Of a stretch of 64,000 nt of DNA, positions 1-11,006 are shown one piece after another. The notes beneath the pieces are model-generated. The model ran no database searches, was not told where the DNA came from, and saw only the letters and a list, made by a program, of their open reading frames with translations. The number at the start of each line of letters is the position of its first letter. The stretch's first letter is position 1. Where the stretch lies: contig OY783193.1 of assembly GCA_963678675.1 (NCBI GenBank), positions 27,474,010 through 27,538,009 on the forward strand, read 5' to 3'. Made by a program: the position numbers and the translations under genes. The DNA comes from Xiphydria camelus. Lineage: Eukaryota > Arthropoda > Insecta > Hymenoptera > Xiphydriidae.

Positions 1-203
1 CTATTTTCGTAATCTGCGTCAAAAAATACATTGCATAGGCTGGTCGAGAGTATAATTAGTTCGATATCGCAAAGGAAATATAAGATATCAGCGATCATAT
101 GTACAAAAAAATAATTCTTTTCACGAGAGATCATCGGTATCTCGGTTCCCCTTTGAGATTTAATCCATATACCGTATGTCCCACTCTGTACTGGCCAGTT
201 TGA
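1..203. other. Non-coding left edge with a short dispersed repeat
   Basis: No gene is seen. Bases 6-50 (tttcgtaatctgcgtcaaaa and following) closely match 12737-12783, so this is a repeat copy cut by the window edge. An in-frame TGA at 201-203 sets the upstream limit of the LINE reading frame. Confidence 0.5.
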
Positions 204-3200
204 GAGTTACCGTCAATTAGTGGCGAGGTGACTGTACTACGATCAACCACAGTACAGCTAACTGACAAGATTAACTCACTCACCACTGGGCATGAACAAC
301 TGTCCAAGGAAAATGAAGACCTGCGAATCTCGGTCAAGACGCTCGAGACAAGACTAGATCGACTGACATCAACAATAGATACATGTTTCTCCTCATCATC
401 CGGCCTATCCAAGTTGGAAACAGCTGCAGATGCCAGCGCTCTCAGTCTACAGCGGAGACCGTTGAGCTACACTAAGCAAGCTGAGCTTGCAATCTCTGGC
501 TTTTCCTTCGGGTTAATCTCTGGCGAGGCTTTGCTCCAGTTGGCCACGGCTATTACAGGAGTTCTAAAAGTTGAACTACGTCCTGGTGATCTGGTTAGCG
601 CTCGACTTCTTCAGAAAACTAATCTGGCTCAAGCTCAGGAGCCAAACTCTTCAGCCACAACTGTAGCCAAGACCTCCTTTGCAGTAGTGTGTAGTGAGCC
701 TTCCATCGTGGCGCGGCTGCTGGCAGCTAAACGGTCTACTGGCCCTCTCAAGTACTCTCAGCTCGATGCAGCTACCCTCACTCATCTAGATCTCTCTGGT
801 GGACAAAATGGTGACCCATACATTAATGTGAATGAACTGCTTCCGGCGCCCACCTTTAAGCTGCTGCTGGCAGCCAAATTAGACCTGAAGACAGTCGGAT
901 TTAAGCGCATCTGGTGCAGAAATGGTACAGTTTTTGCAAGGGCCTCAGACGACAGTCTCATTCAGATTGTGAACTCCCCGGCAGACATCCCTAGGATCGC
1001 TCAACTATATAAAAACCAACCTGAATTATGCACGCAACCTGCTCACTCAATCAATGGACGTCATAACAGCAAAACTAAACCCGTACGAAACTTCCGCTGC
1101 TGCTGCCTCAACTCTAATTCTCTCCGCTCACACCTAGACGTCCTTAAACTGCATCTCGACACTAATCCGCCCTATCAAGCCATTGCTATCACCGAAACTT
1201 GGCTCTCTCCGCAAGTTCCAGACACTATCATCAGTCTATCTGGATTTACTGTCCTCAGGAACGACAGAAATGTTCATGGTGGCGGAGTGGCACTCTTCGT
1301 AAGTGACTCTTTCTCAGCTAACATCATTGCTTCCTCTGACACCTCAAACAAAACCGGAATGATTGAGTACCTAATGTGTGAAATTACTAGTCCTGGAACT
1401 CAACCCATCTTCATCGCAGTAGTCTACCGACCGCCGCACGTTCCATTTACAACTCCCATGGACTTTGGTGCGACCCTGCAGTCGGCTATGGAGAACTATT
1501 CCCACAAAATAATCATGGGCGACTTCAATGCAGATCAACTGGGCCACAGCCATGATGCCAACTTCATGAGATCGCTTTCACGCGATTTGTCACTCAAGGT
1601 CATCGACCATGGAGTCACCCACGTTACTGGCACCTCTGAAACATGGCTAGATCTCTGCTTTGTTGATGCATGCGATCAAGTCAACTCCTGGGGCAAATCC
1701 GTCGCTCCGATGGGCGCAGGCCACCATCTCATACATGCTGACCTTGACATTGAAGGGATACATCCTACGCCAACACTTATCTCGACACGGCGACTGAATA
1801 AACTAACTAGCTCTGATGTCCTGGAGCAGTTCTCCAATATCGACTGGGAAGCATTAATCACTGAGGCCGCTGCTATTAACTCTGGTCTTGATAACTTCTA
1901 CCTAAAGTTTTTCGAAATTCTCGATGGTATTGCTCCAGTCACCACCATTAAAGTAAATTCCACCAAGCATGCTCCTTGGATTACCAATGAGTTCTACATC
2001 GCCCAACGTAGACTAAGGACGATGTATCGCCGCTATAGACGCAACAAAACCCGACTCGAACTCCTAGCTTACCGCGAAGCAAAGCATGCTCTCCAAGATA
2101 AGCTAAACGCTGTTCGTATCACATATTATCGCACCAGGCTTGAAGGGCTTTCACCAACTAGCATGTGGTCCGAGTTAAGAAAACTTGGTCTGATCAAAAC
2201 GACTACTTCTCCACCACTTGCTCTTCCAGCAGAGCAGTTAAACTTGGCATTAGTCCAGGTGTCTATCAGTAACCCTATGACCCATGAGCAACTAGGCGAA
2301 GATAACCTGCCACCCCTGGATAGACCTGAATTTCGTCTTCAACCAATCACCGCCGGAAAAGTGGAGAGAGCTGTTCACTCTGTCAAGTCTAATTCCTCTG
2401 GAGCTGACCAACTGTGCCTGCGGATGATCCTGCCGGTGCTCCCGACGATCCGCAGCTTCCTAGTCGAACTCTATAATCGTTCATTATCTGAATGCTGGTT
2501 CCCAACATCTTGGAAGAGAGCTCTAATCGTTCCAATTAACAAAACAGCGAACCCTAAATCAGCAAATTACTATCGGCCTATCGCTCTACTACCAACTTTG
2601 AGTAAAATTTTGGAACGACTTGTCTACGACCAGATAGCCGATTACATCAAACAGCACGATATTCTCGACCAATATCAGTGTGGGTTTCGACCAGGACACA
2701 GCACGGCAACGGCTCTATTAAAACTATTGAACGACGTGAGGCTGGGAATGGATCAACGCCAAGTGACAGTACTGATTCTTTTCGACTTCTTTAAGGCATT
2801 CGACACTGTTCCCCACGATCTGTTGCTTCGGAGACTGCGTGAAATGGGCTTTTCCCAGAACGCCACCGACTGGATGGCGTCCTACCTTAAAGGCAGGCAG
2901 CAAGCGCTCAAGACGAATGGTGGCACCTTGACCAGCTGGGTTTCGACCAACACGGGTGTCCCGCAGGGATCAGTACTAGGCCCGATGCTGTTCTCACTTT
3001 TTATCAACAACATTGGCACATCAATACGATTCTCTAAACGCTTACTATTCGCAGACGACCTTCAAATCTATGCCACTTGCTCGCCACTTGATCTGCACGC
3101 ATGCATTCAAAATTTAAACAGAGACATCTCTGCCATCAGCAATTGGGCTACTGATAACCGCCTCCGACTTAACATCCAAAAGACGAAGGCAATCATCCTA

Positions 3201-3899
3201 GGAAACAATAGACTCATCAACCAAATTAATCATAGGGACTTACCACCACTCGGTGATGGTCTTTTAGACATTCCACTTGTTTCTACAGTACGGAATCTTG
3301 GAGTCATACTCGACTCGAAAATGACATTCCATCCCCATATCGCCAATGTCACATCAAGGGTTAGTGGAGTCCTCTACAGGCTCCAACAACTGAGGGATTA
3401 CACGGATATTACCCTTCGCAAGAACCTGGTCTCTGCTCTCATGTTGCCTCACGTAGAGTATTGCGCGGTGGCTCTACTCGGCGCTGGCACTGTCAATGAC
3501 TTAAAGCTCCAACGGCTAGTCAACAAGGGCATCCGATTTATTTTTAATCTACCACGTGATGTCTCCATCTCCCAGTATTGCCGACAACTCGGATGGCTGC
3601 CTGTTAGCTGCTTCAGGAATCTTAGTGTCGCCAGTCTCACTTACTCAGCTGTACGTTATAACTATCCTGCATTTATTAAAGATCTTTTACTAGTTCATTC
3701 CACTACACGATCGCGGCGTAACACTCAAGGCCAACAATTGGTGATACCTAAATTCCGAACAGACGCCTATAAATGCTCTTTTTCCGTTGCGGCTCCTATC
3801 ATCTGGAACGGTATTCCTGACGACATAAATAAAACTTTCCACCTCCCGGGTATCCTTCAAATTAGCCTTAAAACGACATATGCTGAAACCTATGGTTGA
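204..3899 (+). CDS. LINE polyprotein: ORF1-like domain fused to endonuclease and reverse transcriptase
   Basis: Non-LTR retrotransposon protein; it would bind its own RNA, nick target DNA and reverse-transcribe at the nick. The frame is open for about 1230 codons. It begins with a coiled coil, then an ORF1-type domain with YINVNELL and GFKRIWCRNG (about residues 198-260, counted from the codon at 228), a form also found in baculovirus FP-like proteins. The apurinic-type endonuclease follows from about residue 289, with Glu323 (ITETW) and GDFNAD at 431-436. The RT has FDFFKAFD (Asp853), GVPQGSVLG and FADD at 941-944, and the C-terminal region usual for CR1/L2/Jockey-group elements. No ATG occurs in the first ~380 codons, so the copy is probably 5'-truncated or the start lies outside. 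The codon at 228 is GTG and is not a likely start. The clade is not settled. Confidence 0.9.
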   Translation, partial: ELPSISGEVTVLRSTTVQLTDKINSLTTGHEQLSKENEDLRISVKTLETRLDRLTSTIDTCFSSSSGLSKLETAADASALSLQRRPLSYTKQAELAISGFSFGLISGEALLQLATAITGVLKVELRPGDLVSARLLQKTNLAQAQEPNSSATTVAKTSFAVVCSEPSIVARLLAAKRSTGPLKYSQLDAATLTHLDLSGGQNGDPYINVNELLPAPTFKLLLAAKLDLKTVGFKRIWCRNGTVFARASDDSLIQIVNSPADIPRIAQLYKNQPELCTQPAHSINGRHNSKTKPVRNFRCCCLNSNSLRSHLDVLKLHLDTNPPYQAIAITETWLSPQVPDTIISLSGFTVLRNDRNVHGGGVALFVSDSFSANIIASSDTSNKTGMIEYLMCEITSPGTQPIFIAVVYRPPHVPFTTPMDFGATLQSAMENYSHKIIMGDFNADQLGHSHDANFMRSLSRDLSLKVIDHGVTHVTGTSETWLDLCFVDACDQVNSWGKSVAPMGAGHHLIHADLDIEGIHPTPTLISTRRLNKLTSSDVLEQFSNIDWEALITEAAAINSGLDNFYLKFFEILDGIAPVTTIKVNSTKHAPWITNEFYIAQRRLRTMYRRYRRNKTRLELLAYREAKHALQDKLNAVRITYYRTRLEGLSPTSMWSELRKLGLIKTTTSPPLALPAEQLNLALVQVSISNPMTHEQLGEDNLPPLDRPEFRLQPITAGKVERAVHSVKSNSSGADQLCLRMILPVLPTIRSFLVELYNRSLSECWFPTSWKRALIVPINKTANPKSANYYRPIALLPTLSKILERLVYDQIADYIKQHDILDQYQCGFRPGHSTATALLKLLNDVRLGMDQRQVTVLILFDFFKAFDTVPHDLLLRRLREMGFSQNATDWMASYLKGRQQALKTNGGTLTSWVSTNTGVPQGSVLGPMLFSLFINNIGTSIRFSKRLLFADDLQIYATCSPLDLHACIQNLNRDISAISNWATDNRLRLNIQKTKAIILGNNRLINQINHRDLPPLGDGLLDIPLVSTVRNLGVILDSKMTFHPHIANVTSRVSGVLYRLQQLRDYTDITLRKNLVSALMLPHVEYCAVALLGAGTVNDLKLQRLVNKGIRFIFNLPRDVSISQYCRQLGWLPVSCFRNLSVASLTYSAVRYNYPAFIKDLLLVHSTTRSRRNTQGQQLVIPKFRTDAYKCSFSVAAPIIWNGIPDDINKTFHLPGILQISLKTTYAETYG

Positions 3900-3987
3900 G
3901 GGGGCCAATCCATCACCTAACTCTGCCTCCGACTAGAATCGCTGTAAATAATCTCTTAGGCACTAGCACTGATTTAAATTAAATTTT
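3900..3987 (+). other. Start of LINE copy 1 3' untranslated region
   Basis: A-rich non-coding sequence between the LINE stop codon (TGA 3897-3899) and the assembly gap. The expected 3' tail is not visible, so it lies in the gap or is missing. Confidence 0.5.
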
Positions 3988-4187
3988 NNNNNNNNNNNNN
4001 NNNNNNNNNNNNNNNNNNNNNNNNNNNNNNNNNNNNNNNNNNNNNNNNNNNNNNNNNNNNNNNNNNNNNNNNNNNNNNNNNNNNNNNNNNNNNNNNNNNN
4101 NNNNNNNNNNNNNNNNNNNNNNNNNNNNNNNNNNNNNNNNNNNNNNNNNNNNNNNNNNNNNNNNNNNNNNNNNNNNNNNNNNNNNNN
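3988..4187. other. Assembly gap (200 N)
   Basis: Exactly 200 undetermined bases between LINE copy 1 and a CT microsatellite. The round number suggests a scaffolding placeholder rather than a measured length. Confidence 0.99.

Positions 4188-4245
<58 letters not shown>
4188..4245. repeat. (CT)n microsatellite at the gap edge
   Basis: About 29 uninterrupted CT units directly next to the N run; this simple repeat probably caused the assembly break. Arg-Glu open frames read across it are artefacts. Confidence 0.97.
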
Positions 4246-4248
<3 letters not shown>

Positions 4249-6776
4249 CCCGCCAATCTTTGTAGCTATCATCTATCGCTCCTCACGTTGCTTTCACGAC
4301 CCCGGACGACCTCGGATTGAGAATCGCATCTGCTATGGGTGATTATACGCATAAGATAACGAATTGGGCGACTTTAATGCCGATCAACTTGGCTCTGCCT
4401 CTGATGCCGGCTACATTAGGACGCTTATGAGTGATCTATCGCTTAAACTAATCAACCATGGAGCTACCCACTTATCTGCTAACTCTGAAACTTGGCTCGA
4501 CCTCTTCATAGTAGATGAATCTGATCAAGTCTGTTCTTGGGGCAAATCAGAGACACCGATAGGGGCTGGTCATCACTTGATCTATGCTGAACTTATGGTC
4601 AAAGGTGTCCGCCCTATACCCAAGGTTATCAATACACGTCTCCTTGGCAAGCTTTCTAATACCGAAGCTCAGAGCCTATTCAATGGAATAAACTGGACGG
4701 AACTTGCTGAATGAGACCTCGCTATTGACTCAGCTCTGGAAAATGTCTACCTAAAATTCTTTGTCGCACTCGACTCCATTGCACCCGTTACATCCATGAG
4801 AGTCAATTCACTGAAGCATGCTCCTTGGGTTACGTCTACACTTCGCAGAGCCCAACGGAGACTACATACCATCTATAATCGCTACCGTCGGAACAGGCGA
4901 CGGCATGAACTCCAAGAATACAGGTCAGCTCGCGATAATCTACGTGCACAACTGATTCAAGCCAGAGTTGACTACTATCGTGCTAGACTTGCTGGACTGT
5001 CTCCTACTAGTATGAGAGCTGAACTGCGCAATTTAGGCCTGATTAACGCCTCGTGCATACCCCCATTGGCCATCCCGGCTGAAGAACTCAATGCGGCTCT
5101 CGCCCGGGTATCAATAAATGATTTTTCACCTGATCCTACTGAGGCTGACGACAATCTGCTGCTTCCTGACAGGCCGGAATTCTCTTTCGAACCTATCTCA
5201 GCTACTAGCATTGAGGAAGCAGTGCACGCGGCTAAATCGAATGCCACTGGAGCTGACGGCCTTAGCCTGTGGATGCTTGTGCCTGTCCTGACTGCGGTGA
5301 TAGGCTTCCTCTAGTTGTAATTTTTAATCGCTCTATAGTTGACGGCTGGTTCCCAACAGCTTGGAAAAAAGCCGTAATTGTGCCAATTAATAAGATTGCC
5401 AACCCTATATCAGCCAGTGACTATCGACCGATCTCACTGTTACCCATCTTGAGTAAGATCCTGGAACGCCTCACCTATGATCAGGTCGGTCTCTACATTA
5501 AGCGCTTCTCGGTCCTGGACCCGTGGCAATGTGGTTTTCGACCTTGTCACAGTACAGCAACTGCGCTGACTAAACTTCTCAATGATGTTAGGCGAGGAAT
5601 GGAAAGTCGTCAAGTTACTGTCTTGGTCCTCTTCGACTTTTCGAAGGCATTTGACTTGGTCTCTCACGACATTCTTCTTCGCAAACTTCGAAAGATGGGA
5701 TTCTCTGAGGTGGCAATTAAATGGTTCGCTTCGTACCTCTGTAATAGGCAACAGGCAGTCAAGCTCGACGGTGGCTCCTGCACCAGTTGGATTAGCACTA
5801 ACACCGGAGTCCCACAAGGCTCCGTTTTGGGGCTCTTACTCTTCTCATTGTTCATACATGATATTGGGACATCGATAGGATTTGCCAAGCGGCTCTCATT
5901 TGCCGACGACCTCCAAATTTATACTACGTGTCCACTTTCGAACTTGCCCAATAGTATCCAAGGCCTTAACAATGACATTGCAGGTATTGAAGACTGGGCC
6001 CGGAGAAATCGACTTCATCTAAACCCCCATAAGACTAAGGCAATCATTCTTGGCAATAACCGCTTGGTAAACCAAATCAACTTTTCGGATCTTCCCACAC
6101 GCTTGGCTTTTCCTCTAATAAAATTCCGTTCGTCAAATTTGTTAAAAACCTGGGAGTTACACTGGACTCGAATTTGACGTTCCACCAGCATATCGCCAGC
6201 GTCACGTCAAAGGTGAATGGAGTTATCTACAAACTCCAACAGATGCGAGAGTACACCGACAGCAGCTTGCGCAAATGCCTAGTTTCTGCACTAGTGCTTC
6301 CGCACATAGACTACTGTTCTACTGTCCTTCTTGGTGCGGGGGTAGTCAACGACCTGAAGCTGCAGAGGCTGATAAACAGAGGTATCAGGCACATTTTTTA
6401 TCTCCCACGTGACGCGTCTATCACCCCTTATAGGCGTGAATTGGGACGGCTCACTGTCAACGATGCCAGGAAACAAGCAGTGGCTTGTCTGACTTACACA
6501 GCTCTACGCGAGAACGGCCCATCTTTCCTTGCAGAGTTACTTATTTCTTGTAGCACGCCACGGCCTCTTAGAGGCCTCCATAGCCAACAACTGCTTGTTC
6601 CTAATTACCGTACTGATGCATACAAGTACGCATTTGCAGTCTCCGCACCATCCATTTGGAACTCTCTTCCGGCTGAGATAAAAGCTTCATCATCTCGTAG
6701 TTGTTTCAAGACGAACTTAAAAGCCTACCTCGTTAAACAAGAAAGCTCACTAACTACGGCCTCGTCAACTAATTAA
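4246..6776 (+). pseudogene. Broken second LINE copy (endonuclease and reverse transcriptase)
   Basis: A relative of the first LINE, aligned with it from the mid-endonuclease onward but clearly diverged. Visible parts are FNADQLG, GAGHHLIYA, SDYRPISLLPILSKILERL, FDFSKAFD, NTGVPQGSVLG and FADDLQIY, then the C-terminal region to TAA at 6774-6776. It is not functional. The GDFNAD glycine region is frameshifted at the start, a TGA follows ELAE at 4712-4714, and frame changes occur near 5270-5315 and 6174. The 5' end is lost at the gap. As in copy 1, the endonuclease has Gly-His-His where many relatives have Ser-Asp-His. Confidence 0.9.
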
Positions 6777-7079
6777 TGTCACTCATTCATTCATTTTTCT
6801 CGTTTTTTTCCCCTTATAAATCTGTTATTTATGCCATCCCAAGTGTTGTCGCGGGATGACAGGTCTACAATATATTGCTTTAGAGAGCAAATCTTTCACT
6901 GCTACTCTCCCACTGCTAAACCTGAAGTTATTTACATGCTTATGTCTATTAAATTTACTTATGTTTATTTACTATGCTAATGATTGTTATTTTCCGCTTG
7001 TTCCTGCAGTTCGCTGCATGTATATTTGGTCCAACTGTGAATCATAAATAAAAATATCAATCAATTAATCAATCAATCT
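6777..7079 (+). other. 3' UTR and AATC-repeat tail of LINE copy 2
   Basis: About 270 bases of 3' UTR, an AATAAA at 7047-7052 and a tail of AATC/AATT units to 7079. A simple-repeat tail instead of poly(A) is typical of several non-LTR clades. It marks the true 3' end of this insertion. Confidence 0.75.
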
Positions 7080-7669
7080 CTCGGCCACTGCAATTCCCCT
7101 GACTACTGAGCAGTGAAAGATAGCACGGTAGTAGTGATTGATTATAAAAGCCTCACACGTCTTTGGGGTACCGCCATCAGTGACAACGCACTTTTGAAAG
7201 AACAACATGACTTCCGATCAGTGTAAAAATATCGTGAACGTGTATCGACAGATCTTCGAGCGGTGACGCTCATAAAAACGTTGACCCCGCCAAGATCACG
7301 CGATGGATCCAACGTGGAATCGAGATTTTGCGGCCTCAATCGATTGAAATGTCGAGAAGGGACATCGGTATCCGCCAAACAACGGTACTTGGTCACCATT
7401 CGGCGAGTAGAATGTTACAACCGAAAACTCAGGAACTTGCTCGTGAGGGTTGAACGTCTGAATGAGCATAAGCAGAAATGCAACGATCGAGTCTCATGTA
7501 GATATCTTCAGCCAGCACCCGATGGACGCATCCGCACAGGTGTAATCACCAATTTGCGAATATAGATGTGACGGAATAAATGAATAGAGTTATGAGTGTA
7601 CATATGGATTTGGAGAAATAAATTGATAGGGTTACCAATGCAAATATAGAATTTTAGGAATAAAATGAA
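7080..7669. other. Decayed mobile-element sequence, no intact gene
   Basis: Only short interrupted frames are present. The + strand at about 7130-7215 resembles the minus strand at about 11960-12045 (both contain gtagtgattga, a YKxL codon run, ctttggg), so two copies of one ancient sequence lie in opposite directions. Plus-strand pieces such as MTSDQCKNIVNVYRQ and KITRWIQRGIEIL look protein-derived but are broken by stops and shifts. I do not recognise the family. Confidence 0.35.
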
Positions 7670-7798
7670 TTATTTATTTATCCAACTATTGTGTGAATCA
7701 TTGAAACCCTACCATTTCACAAATATTCTATTTCCACGTCTCTTGAGCACTTTCTCCACGAGGTAGACGTTGAGATGATCGACTGCGGTGAGTTTCTC
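7670..7798 (-). pseudogene. Chromodomain remnant
   Basis: In one frame the minus strand reads VEKVLKRRGNRIFVKW, a TAG (7709-7711), then GFNDSHNSWINK and TAA. The spacing of V-E-K-[IV], the basic turn, the V-K-W strand and the later NSW matches a chromodomain. Such domains bind methylated histone tails and often sit at the C-terminus of integrases of large DNA transposons and some LTR elements. The stop where Leu or Ile is expected makes it a remnant. It lies just downstream of the WDDPNEL-type fragment on the same strand, suggesting one ancient element. Confidence 0.65.
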
Positions 7799-7824
7799 CT
7801 AGTAGAAAGCACCTTGCGGTCCCA

Positions 7825-8358
7825 CTAATAAATGATATCGGCTTCGCGCAATTCCTCGACGATGGATATGATTTCGTTGGAGTGGCCCGATTTACCGGCA
7901 GTCTGAGACGCCAGCAGCAGACGAAGGCGATCTACGAGTTCGTTGGGATCATCCCAGTACGTGTAATCTACTCGTTTACCACTCTCGGCAACCGTGTATC
8001 GTGGTAGCCCTACCCCTTTGCGTTTTGGTGATTTTGCATGGTAGCCGATCGCTCTCGCGATAATGTTGTTGAACTTGGTACTATTGCTTCTGCGTATCGG
8101 TCCATTCTCGATGTAATACTTTTTGTGCGCACTCGTGGCGAGGATGATTTTTCCATAATTGTTCAAATCATCTTGACTCACGAGGGTCTCGTCAGGCATC
8201 TTCTTCAGCAGTAGCTCAATCAGGCCTCTGGTGCTTCGGTAAACCGCATCACCCACGCGAATAAGATTACGTTCTAAGACTATCGGAGTATTCAGTTCAG
8301 TTTTATCGCTCGATGCTTTCGTTGAACGTTTTGCTCCTTGCGTATCTCGTCACCGTCA
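7825..8358 (-). pseudogene. WDDPNEL-type mobile-element protein fragment
   Basis: An open minus-strand frame of about 178 codons that ends at TAG 7825-7827 region and has no ATG. It runs upstream past the GTG at 8256 to a stop near 8359, so the 5' part is missing. It contains GDAVYRSTRGLIELLL, SAHKKYYIENG, WDDPNELVDRLRLLLASQ and NEIISIVEELREA. From memory this pattern recurs in many arthropod and cnidarian genomes inside repetitive elements, possibly Polinton/adintovirus-like ones; that link is inference. The function is unknown. The neighbouring chromodomain remnant and the fragment at 11640-11990, all on the minus strand, fit one dismembered element. Confidence 0.6.
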
Positions 8359-8422
8359 CCGTTGTGCATGTTGACGCGATCGGATACGAGAGTCGACTAA
8401 TCAACGCTTCAACAATCACTGC

Positions 8423-8531
8423 GCATTTCGTTCGTTCGTTCGTTCATTCGTTCTTTCGTTCTTTCGTTCGTTCTGTTCGTTCGTTCGTTCATTCGTTCAT
8501 TCGTTCGTTCGTTCATTCGTTCGTTCGTTCG
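8423..8531. repeat. (TTCG)n/(TTCATTCG)n microsatellite
   Basis: Tetranucleotide repeat of TTCG with TTCA and TTTC variants over about 110 bases, next to the 5' edge of the WDDPNEL fragment. Confidence 0.95.
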
Positions 8532-9177
8532 GGAATAAAATGTATTTTTACGAATAAAGGTAAATAGGCCAGTCGACAAGTGCATTTATAGCGGAAAAAA
8601 TTCCGGACAAGCTGAAAATAATTTTAATTTGTTTGATTTGATGTTAAAAAGCACGTATTAAATTTGCACCCCCCAGAAAGCCCGGATTTGGCCGCCATCT
8701 TAAGAAAAGGGGCTAAAAAAACGTTTCTTTCTATATTATTTGTCAATAACTCGATTTCTATCAACTTTATAGCAAAAAATGTAGTTACAAAAATTAAAGC
8801 AAATTAAATTATCTATAAAAATGTTCTATGTGTTTTTTTCCGTGCGACTATCTGGTTCGAAGTTATATGGGCATCAAAAGCTGGATATATTATAGGCATT
8901 TGTTATTTTCTTTATTCTAGGCATATTTAAGAACAAGCAACTGCAATTCTGCTTTCATAATTGCATTTATATTTGTTTTCTGTCGGCCAACCCTACTCGT
9001 GTTGTATACGGAATGTTTAACTCAAGTTCATTAACCCTGTAAGCACCTAGACAAGGAATGTCGGGTATAAGCATTTAGACAGGGAAAGTCGGGATTTCCT
9101 GATCCAGCCTCCCATTGGGGTGTTACCAAGGACGGTCTGTCGCTTTTTCTCGGGCATTTTTCAATGCCCGCAATTTC

Positions 9178-9560
9178 GAGTTGCCAGTCGATAAGTGCAT
9201 TAATAGCGAGAGCAAATATGGACAAGCTGGAATAAATTTTAATCTGTTGTCCTTTAACCAACAAGATACCTATTAATTCTACACCCTCACAGTCTCGGAT
9301 TTAGCCGCTATGCTGAAAAAGGGCCAAAAAAAGGAATTGTTTCTTAATATTAGCATATATCTCGATTAGTATCAATTTTATAGCAAAATATGTAGTTATC
9401 AATATTAAAGAAGAGTAGATACTCTATTAAAAACGTTATGTAGGTACATTTTTTTGTACGACTACCTGTTTTGAAGTTATTGGTGTCGAACTCTCGAAAC
9501 TTAATAATTTTCTTATCGTAGGCACCCTTAAACACATTCAATTGCTTTTTGGTGATATAC
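9178..9560 (+). repeat. Nested, diverged copy of the left TIR
   Basis: From ttgccagtcgataagtgcat onward this matches 8571-8940 in the same orientation, with many substitutions and small indels. It shares the pattern of a terminal motif, a tagccgc block and tagcaaaatatgtagtta. It is either an older element end or an internal duplication. Confidence 0.7.
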
Positions 9561-9713
9561 ATTTCTTTTTGGTAAAGAAATCATATCACGTGCTTGTACT
9601 TACTTCCACACCATGTAAAGGTAAAGGTAAAGTAGAGGTAAAGTACCCGGCGCGCTTTTTTAATGTGATCTCCCCAATAGGCCTAATCCACTATGCCACC
9701 AACTTAGATAACT

Positions 9714-10450
9714 TCAAGTTTCTTTTGAGGTTGTAGGCTCATCAGAGTTTTGTCGCCTTTTTGATGTTACTGGTTGTTCAATATAACCCTCAATATCATC
9801 CTGAATGTCTAAAACATCTGCCTCATATTCCGGATCTGGTTCATAATGTCTAGAATATTCTATTGATTGGTTTATATCTCTTTCTATATCGATAGGGAAA
9901 TTCTTCTCGTAGTCTTCGACATCTAATTCGACCACTTCCGAAGTATTCTAATAAGATTTGCCCTGGCAAAATGCACACAGTACTGAGCAATACAAACCTG
10001 CTTTGCGGCAGCTACAAGCTGCATTATAACCTTTAGTGCATTTACAAGAAATAAGTTTCAGTAATTCTTGGGGAGCTGCATCTTGTAAAGTAGCAATGGG
10101 CATTAATCCATTCTTTGAATTTTTCCATCTCCAATCTAAAGCTGATTTTTTTATTTCCATACTATAGCTGTATCTCAGGGCGAGTACGGAAGGAGTGCAA
10201 GCGAGCTGCATTTTTGGTTGGCGGTAACGATGCTAGGTTTGGTAAGCTTTTGGTAATAGATTGTACGAAACACTGGTATTTGTATTTATTTAACGAGTCG
10301 TATTTGTTTGATCCATACAGATGAAAAAGAAATTGTTCTCCAACTTTGTCTATATCCGCTGGGGATGCGTTTGGGTCTTTAAATATTTGTATAGCTTTCT
10401 GTAATTCTTTTTCTTTCTAATAATTGATAGCATAATTGAAGCATCCAAAT
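9714..10450 (-). pseudogene. Cysteine-cluster (CXC-like) transposon-associated protein, broken
   Basis: The minus strand, with frame changes, gives AIQIFKDPNASPADIDKVGE, FLFHLYG, SLPPTKNAARLHSFRT, then WRWKNSKNGLMPIATLQ and a cluster SCKCTKGYNAACSCRKAGLYC with two more cysteines (CAFCQG). After a stop comes an acidic tail (DVEDYEKNFPIDIERDINQS). The C-x-C-x4-6-C-x-C-R spacing resembles tesmin/TSO1-type CXC zinc-binding motifs. I recall the order SLPPT..AARQHS, WGW, CXC cluster and acidic tail as a recurrent uncharacterised family in arthropod repeats. A second copy lies at 37460-38004. It is broken by at least one stop and frameshifts and is carried inside the TIR element. Confidence 0.6.
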
Positions 10451-10499
10451 TCATATTATGGGGTCCATACATTCTACTTTGCGACTTTCCCCTGCCTGA

Positions 10500-11006
10500 C
10501 TTTAGAAAATAAATATTATACAGCTATTATTATATTAATATTAAATAGGGATAGCGTGGGTGACGAAATGCACACTGATTAACCGAGGAAAAAATGTCGG
10601 TGGAACCGAAGATGACGCTGGGGAAGTTTCCGAGTCTGTGTCCTAAGGGCGAAGGTGCTGTTGTTAACTGTTTCCGAGTGACGCACTCAACGATTAAGAA
10701 GACCGGATGATCGTTCTTGACCGTGACAATGCGTCAGACTACTTCGGACCGTGAATTGATTTCCTAACACCTGGATACACAATCATTGGATTTCCCCTGG
10801 CCATCGAATGAATTCAACATTCCCTCCCTTTAATCCGGCTCGGCATACGCATTCTGGCGATTCCCCATCGAGTAGACATTGCAGAAATGGCTCGCGACGA
10901 TCGCGGCCTACGTTCGCCGAATTAGTTCGCTTTTACCTGGCAAGATTAACCGTATGTTTCGCGAGGTGTTTCCAATTGTGATTTATCAAATGGTTCGAAC
11001 CGTCCT
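10500..11006. other. GC-richer internal segment, no gene seen
   Basis: This segment is less AT-rich than its flanks and lies between the CXC fragment and the right TIR. No convincing coding frame or RNA gene is visible. Confidence 0.4.

Noticed and set aside
3963..4272. Minus-strand Arg-Glu repeat proteins
   Set aside because: They are reading of the CT microsatellite through 200 N.
8313..8567. Plus-strand frame with a signal-peptide-like start (MLSLNVLLLAYLVTV)
   Set aside because: It is antisense to the better supported minus-strand WDDPNEL frame, which stays open to about 8358, and its remainder is translation of the TTCG microsatellite.
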